NCBI GenBank assembly: GCA_000438355.1
Contig: FR901483.1
Coordinates: 1-6,965 of the forward strand
DNA: 6,965 nucleotides
From: Clostridium sp. CAG:273
GTDB lineage: Bacteria > Bacillota > Clostridia > TANB77 > CAG-508
Reading direction: 5' to 3'
In this document: positions 6,276 through 6,965 of the stretch, piece by piece
Layout: each line of letters starts with the position of its first letter
Numbering within the stretch: the first letter of the stretch is position 1
The notes under the pieces: generated by a model
Told to the model about the DNA's origin: nothing
What the model saw: the letters and a program-made list of their open reading frames with translations, nothing else
The model's database searches: none
Translations under genes and position numbers: made by a program

Positions 6276-6884
6276 TTATTGTCTTGCTAAATTGTTTAAT
6301 CCTTTTTTTATTATTTCTTCTACTGTTAAAGTTTTGTCCATTTTATTTAATGCTTTTTCTATTTCTTTTCTTGTATATCCCAAAACTTGAAGTGCAGCAG
6401 TTGCTTCTGTAAATTTGCTATCCTCTTCTACTATTTTTTCTAAATTATTACTTTCTTCTGTTTTCTCTGAAATAGCAGATGTTGTTTTTAATTTATCTTT
6501 TAATTCTAAAATTATTCTTTGTGCAGTTTTAACACCTATTCCTGGCAAGCTTTTTATTTTAGCCACATCATCTGTTATAACTGCTAATGCAAAAGATGAT
6601 GGTGTTATATTAGACAAAATGGAAACTGCTCCTTTTGCCCCTATTCCACTAACTCCAAGTAAAAGCTCAAACATACGAAGTTCTTCTTCTGTAATAAATC
6701 CATATATACTTACATCGTCTTCTCTAACACGCATATATGTATATATTTTTTTCTTTGTACCTAACTCTTCTAATTTTTCTATAGCAGTTTGTGACATAAA
6801 AATTTTATACCCTATTCCACCTGTTTCTAATATTATATAATTTTGTGTTTTTGCTTCTATTGTACCTTTTATATATGAAAACAT
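6276..6884 (-). CDS. ruvA: Holliday junction branch migration complex subunit RuvA
   Basis: This complete 202-residue protein has the normal length for RuvA. It starts at ATG 6884 with AAAAGGAG at 6891-6898, 6 nt spacing. RuvA tetramers bind four-way DNA junctions and recruit the RuvB motor for branch migration during recombinational repair. Domain I (about 1-63) is the OB fold, with MFSYIKGTIE, GGIGYKIF and YTYMRVREDDVSIYGF. Domain II carries two helix-hairpin-helix motifs, VSGIGAKGA (78-86) and LPGIGVKTAQRI (113-124). An acidic, flexible linker (about 135-156) leads to domain III (about 157-202, FTEATAALQVLGYTRKEIEKAL), which contacts RuvB. The gene next downstream is rarA, not ruvB, so RuvB must be encoded elsewhere in the genome. 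A minus-strand TATACT (6931-6936) may be its -10 box, without a clear -35. No lesion is seen. Confidence 0.97.
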   Translation of the reverse strand: MFSYIKGTIEAKTQNYIILETGGIGYKIFMSQTAIEKLEELGTKKKIYTYMRVREDDVSIYGFITEEELRMFELLLGVSGIGAKGAVSILSNITPSSFALAVITDDVAKIKSLPGIGVKTAQRIILELKDKLKTTSAISEKTEESNNLEKIVEEDSKFTEATAALQVLGYTRKEIEKALNKMDKTLTVEEIIKKGLNNLARQ

Positions 6885-6965
6885 GTTTATCTCCTTTTGT
6901 TTTTATTTTATACCTTTTTCTTACTTTTGTAGTATAATTATTATTTTTAAATTATATTCTATTTT

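Noticed and set aside
6415..6840. Plus-strand open frame of 141 codons
   Set aside because: It is wholly antisense to ruvA, whose domains are unmistakable, and has no ribosome binding site or family signature.
1..6965. CRISPR array, transposon, phage or defence cassette
   Set aside because: No spaced repeats of CRISPR type, no transposase, integrase or terminal inverted repeats, and every gene of size belongs to a known housekeeping or membrane family.

Overview
This is an AT-rich bacterial segment, most likely from an anaerobic Bacillota (Clostridia-like) organism. The evidence is strong AGGAGG-type ribosome binding sites, TATAAT-type promoters, intergenic DNA that is close to pure A/T, normal use of TGG for Trp with TGA as a stop, and a class III (strictly anaerobic) ribonucleotide reductase. 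The species assignment is inference; no rRNA or other marker lies in the window.

Layout. (1) Positions 1-2159, minus strand: nrdD, anaerobic ribonucleoside-triphosphate reductase. It runs off the left edge before its glycyl-radical tail and is broken by a single +1 frameshift at about 1439. (2) Positions 2160-2353: a divergent promoter region with an excellent sigma-A-type promoter for nrdD and a TATAAT box for nfeD. (3) Positions 2354-2820, plus strand: an NfeD-family membrane protein gene broken near its 3' end by an exact 20-bp tandem duplication. (4) Positions 3011-3925, plus strand: an intact SPFH (stomatin/QmcA-like) gene, the usual partner of NfeD. (5) About 3951-4010: a bidirectional terminator between convergent units. 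(6) Positions 4004-4668, minus strand: remnant of an NAD-dependent epimerase/dehydratase, lacking a central segment of about 90-110 residues and carrying a second frameshift. (7) Positions 4849-6090, minus strand: rarA (mgsA), an AAA+ replication-associated recombination ATPase. (8) Positions 6276-6884, minus strand: ruvA, the Holliday-junction-binding subunit of RuvAB, with rarA rather than ruvB next downstream.

Function. The window combines anaerobic dNTP synthesis (nrdD), a membrane microdomain pair (nfeD plus SPFH) and two DNA repair/replication-restart genes (ruvA, rarA). I see no mobile element, CRISPR array, tRNA, rRNA or phage signature, and nothing that looks like a new defence or biosynthetic system. 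The unusual feature is that three of the six genes carry disabling lesions of different kinds (1-nt insertion, 20-bp duplication, large deletion plus frameshift), while the other three are clean. This may reflect real gene decay, a phase-variable or mutator population, or assembly error; the sequence alone cannot separate these.
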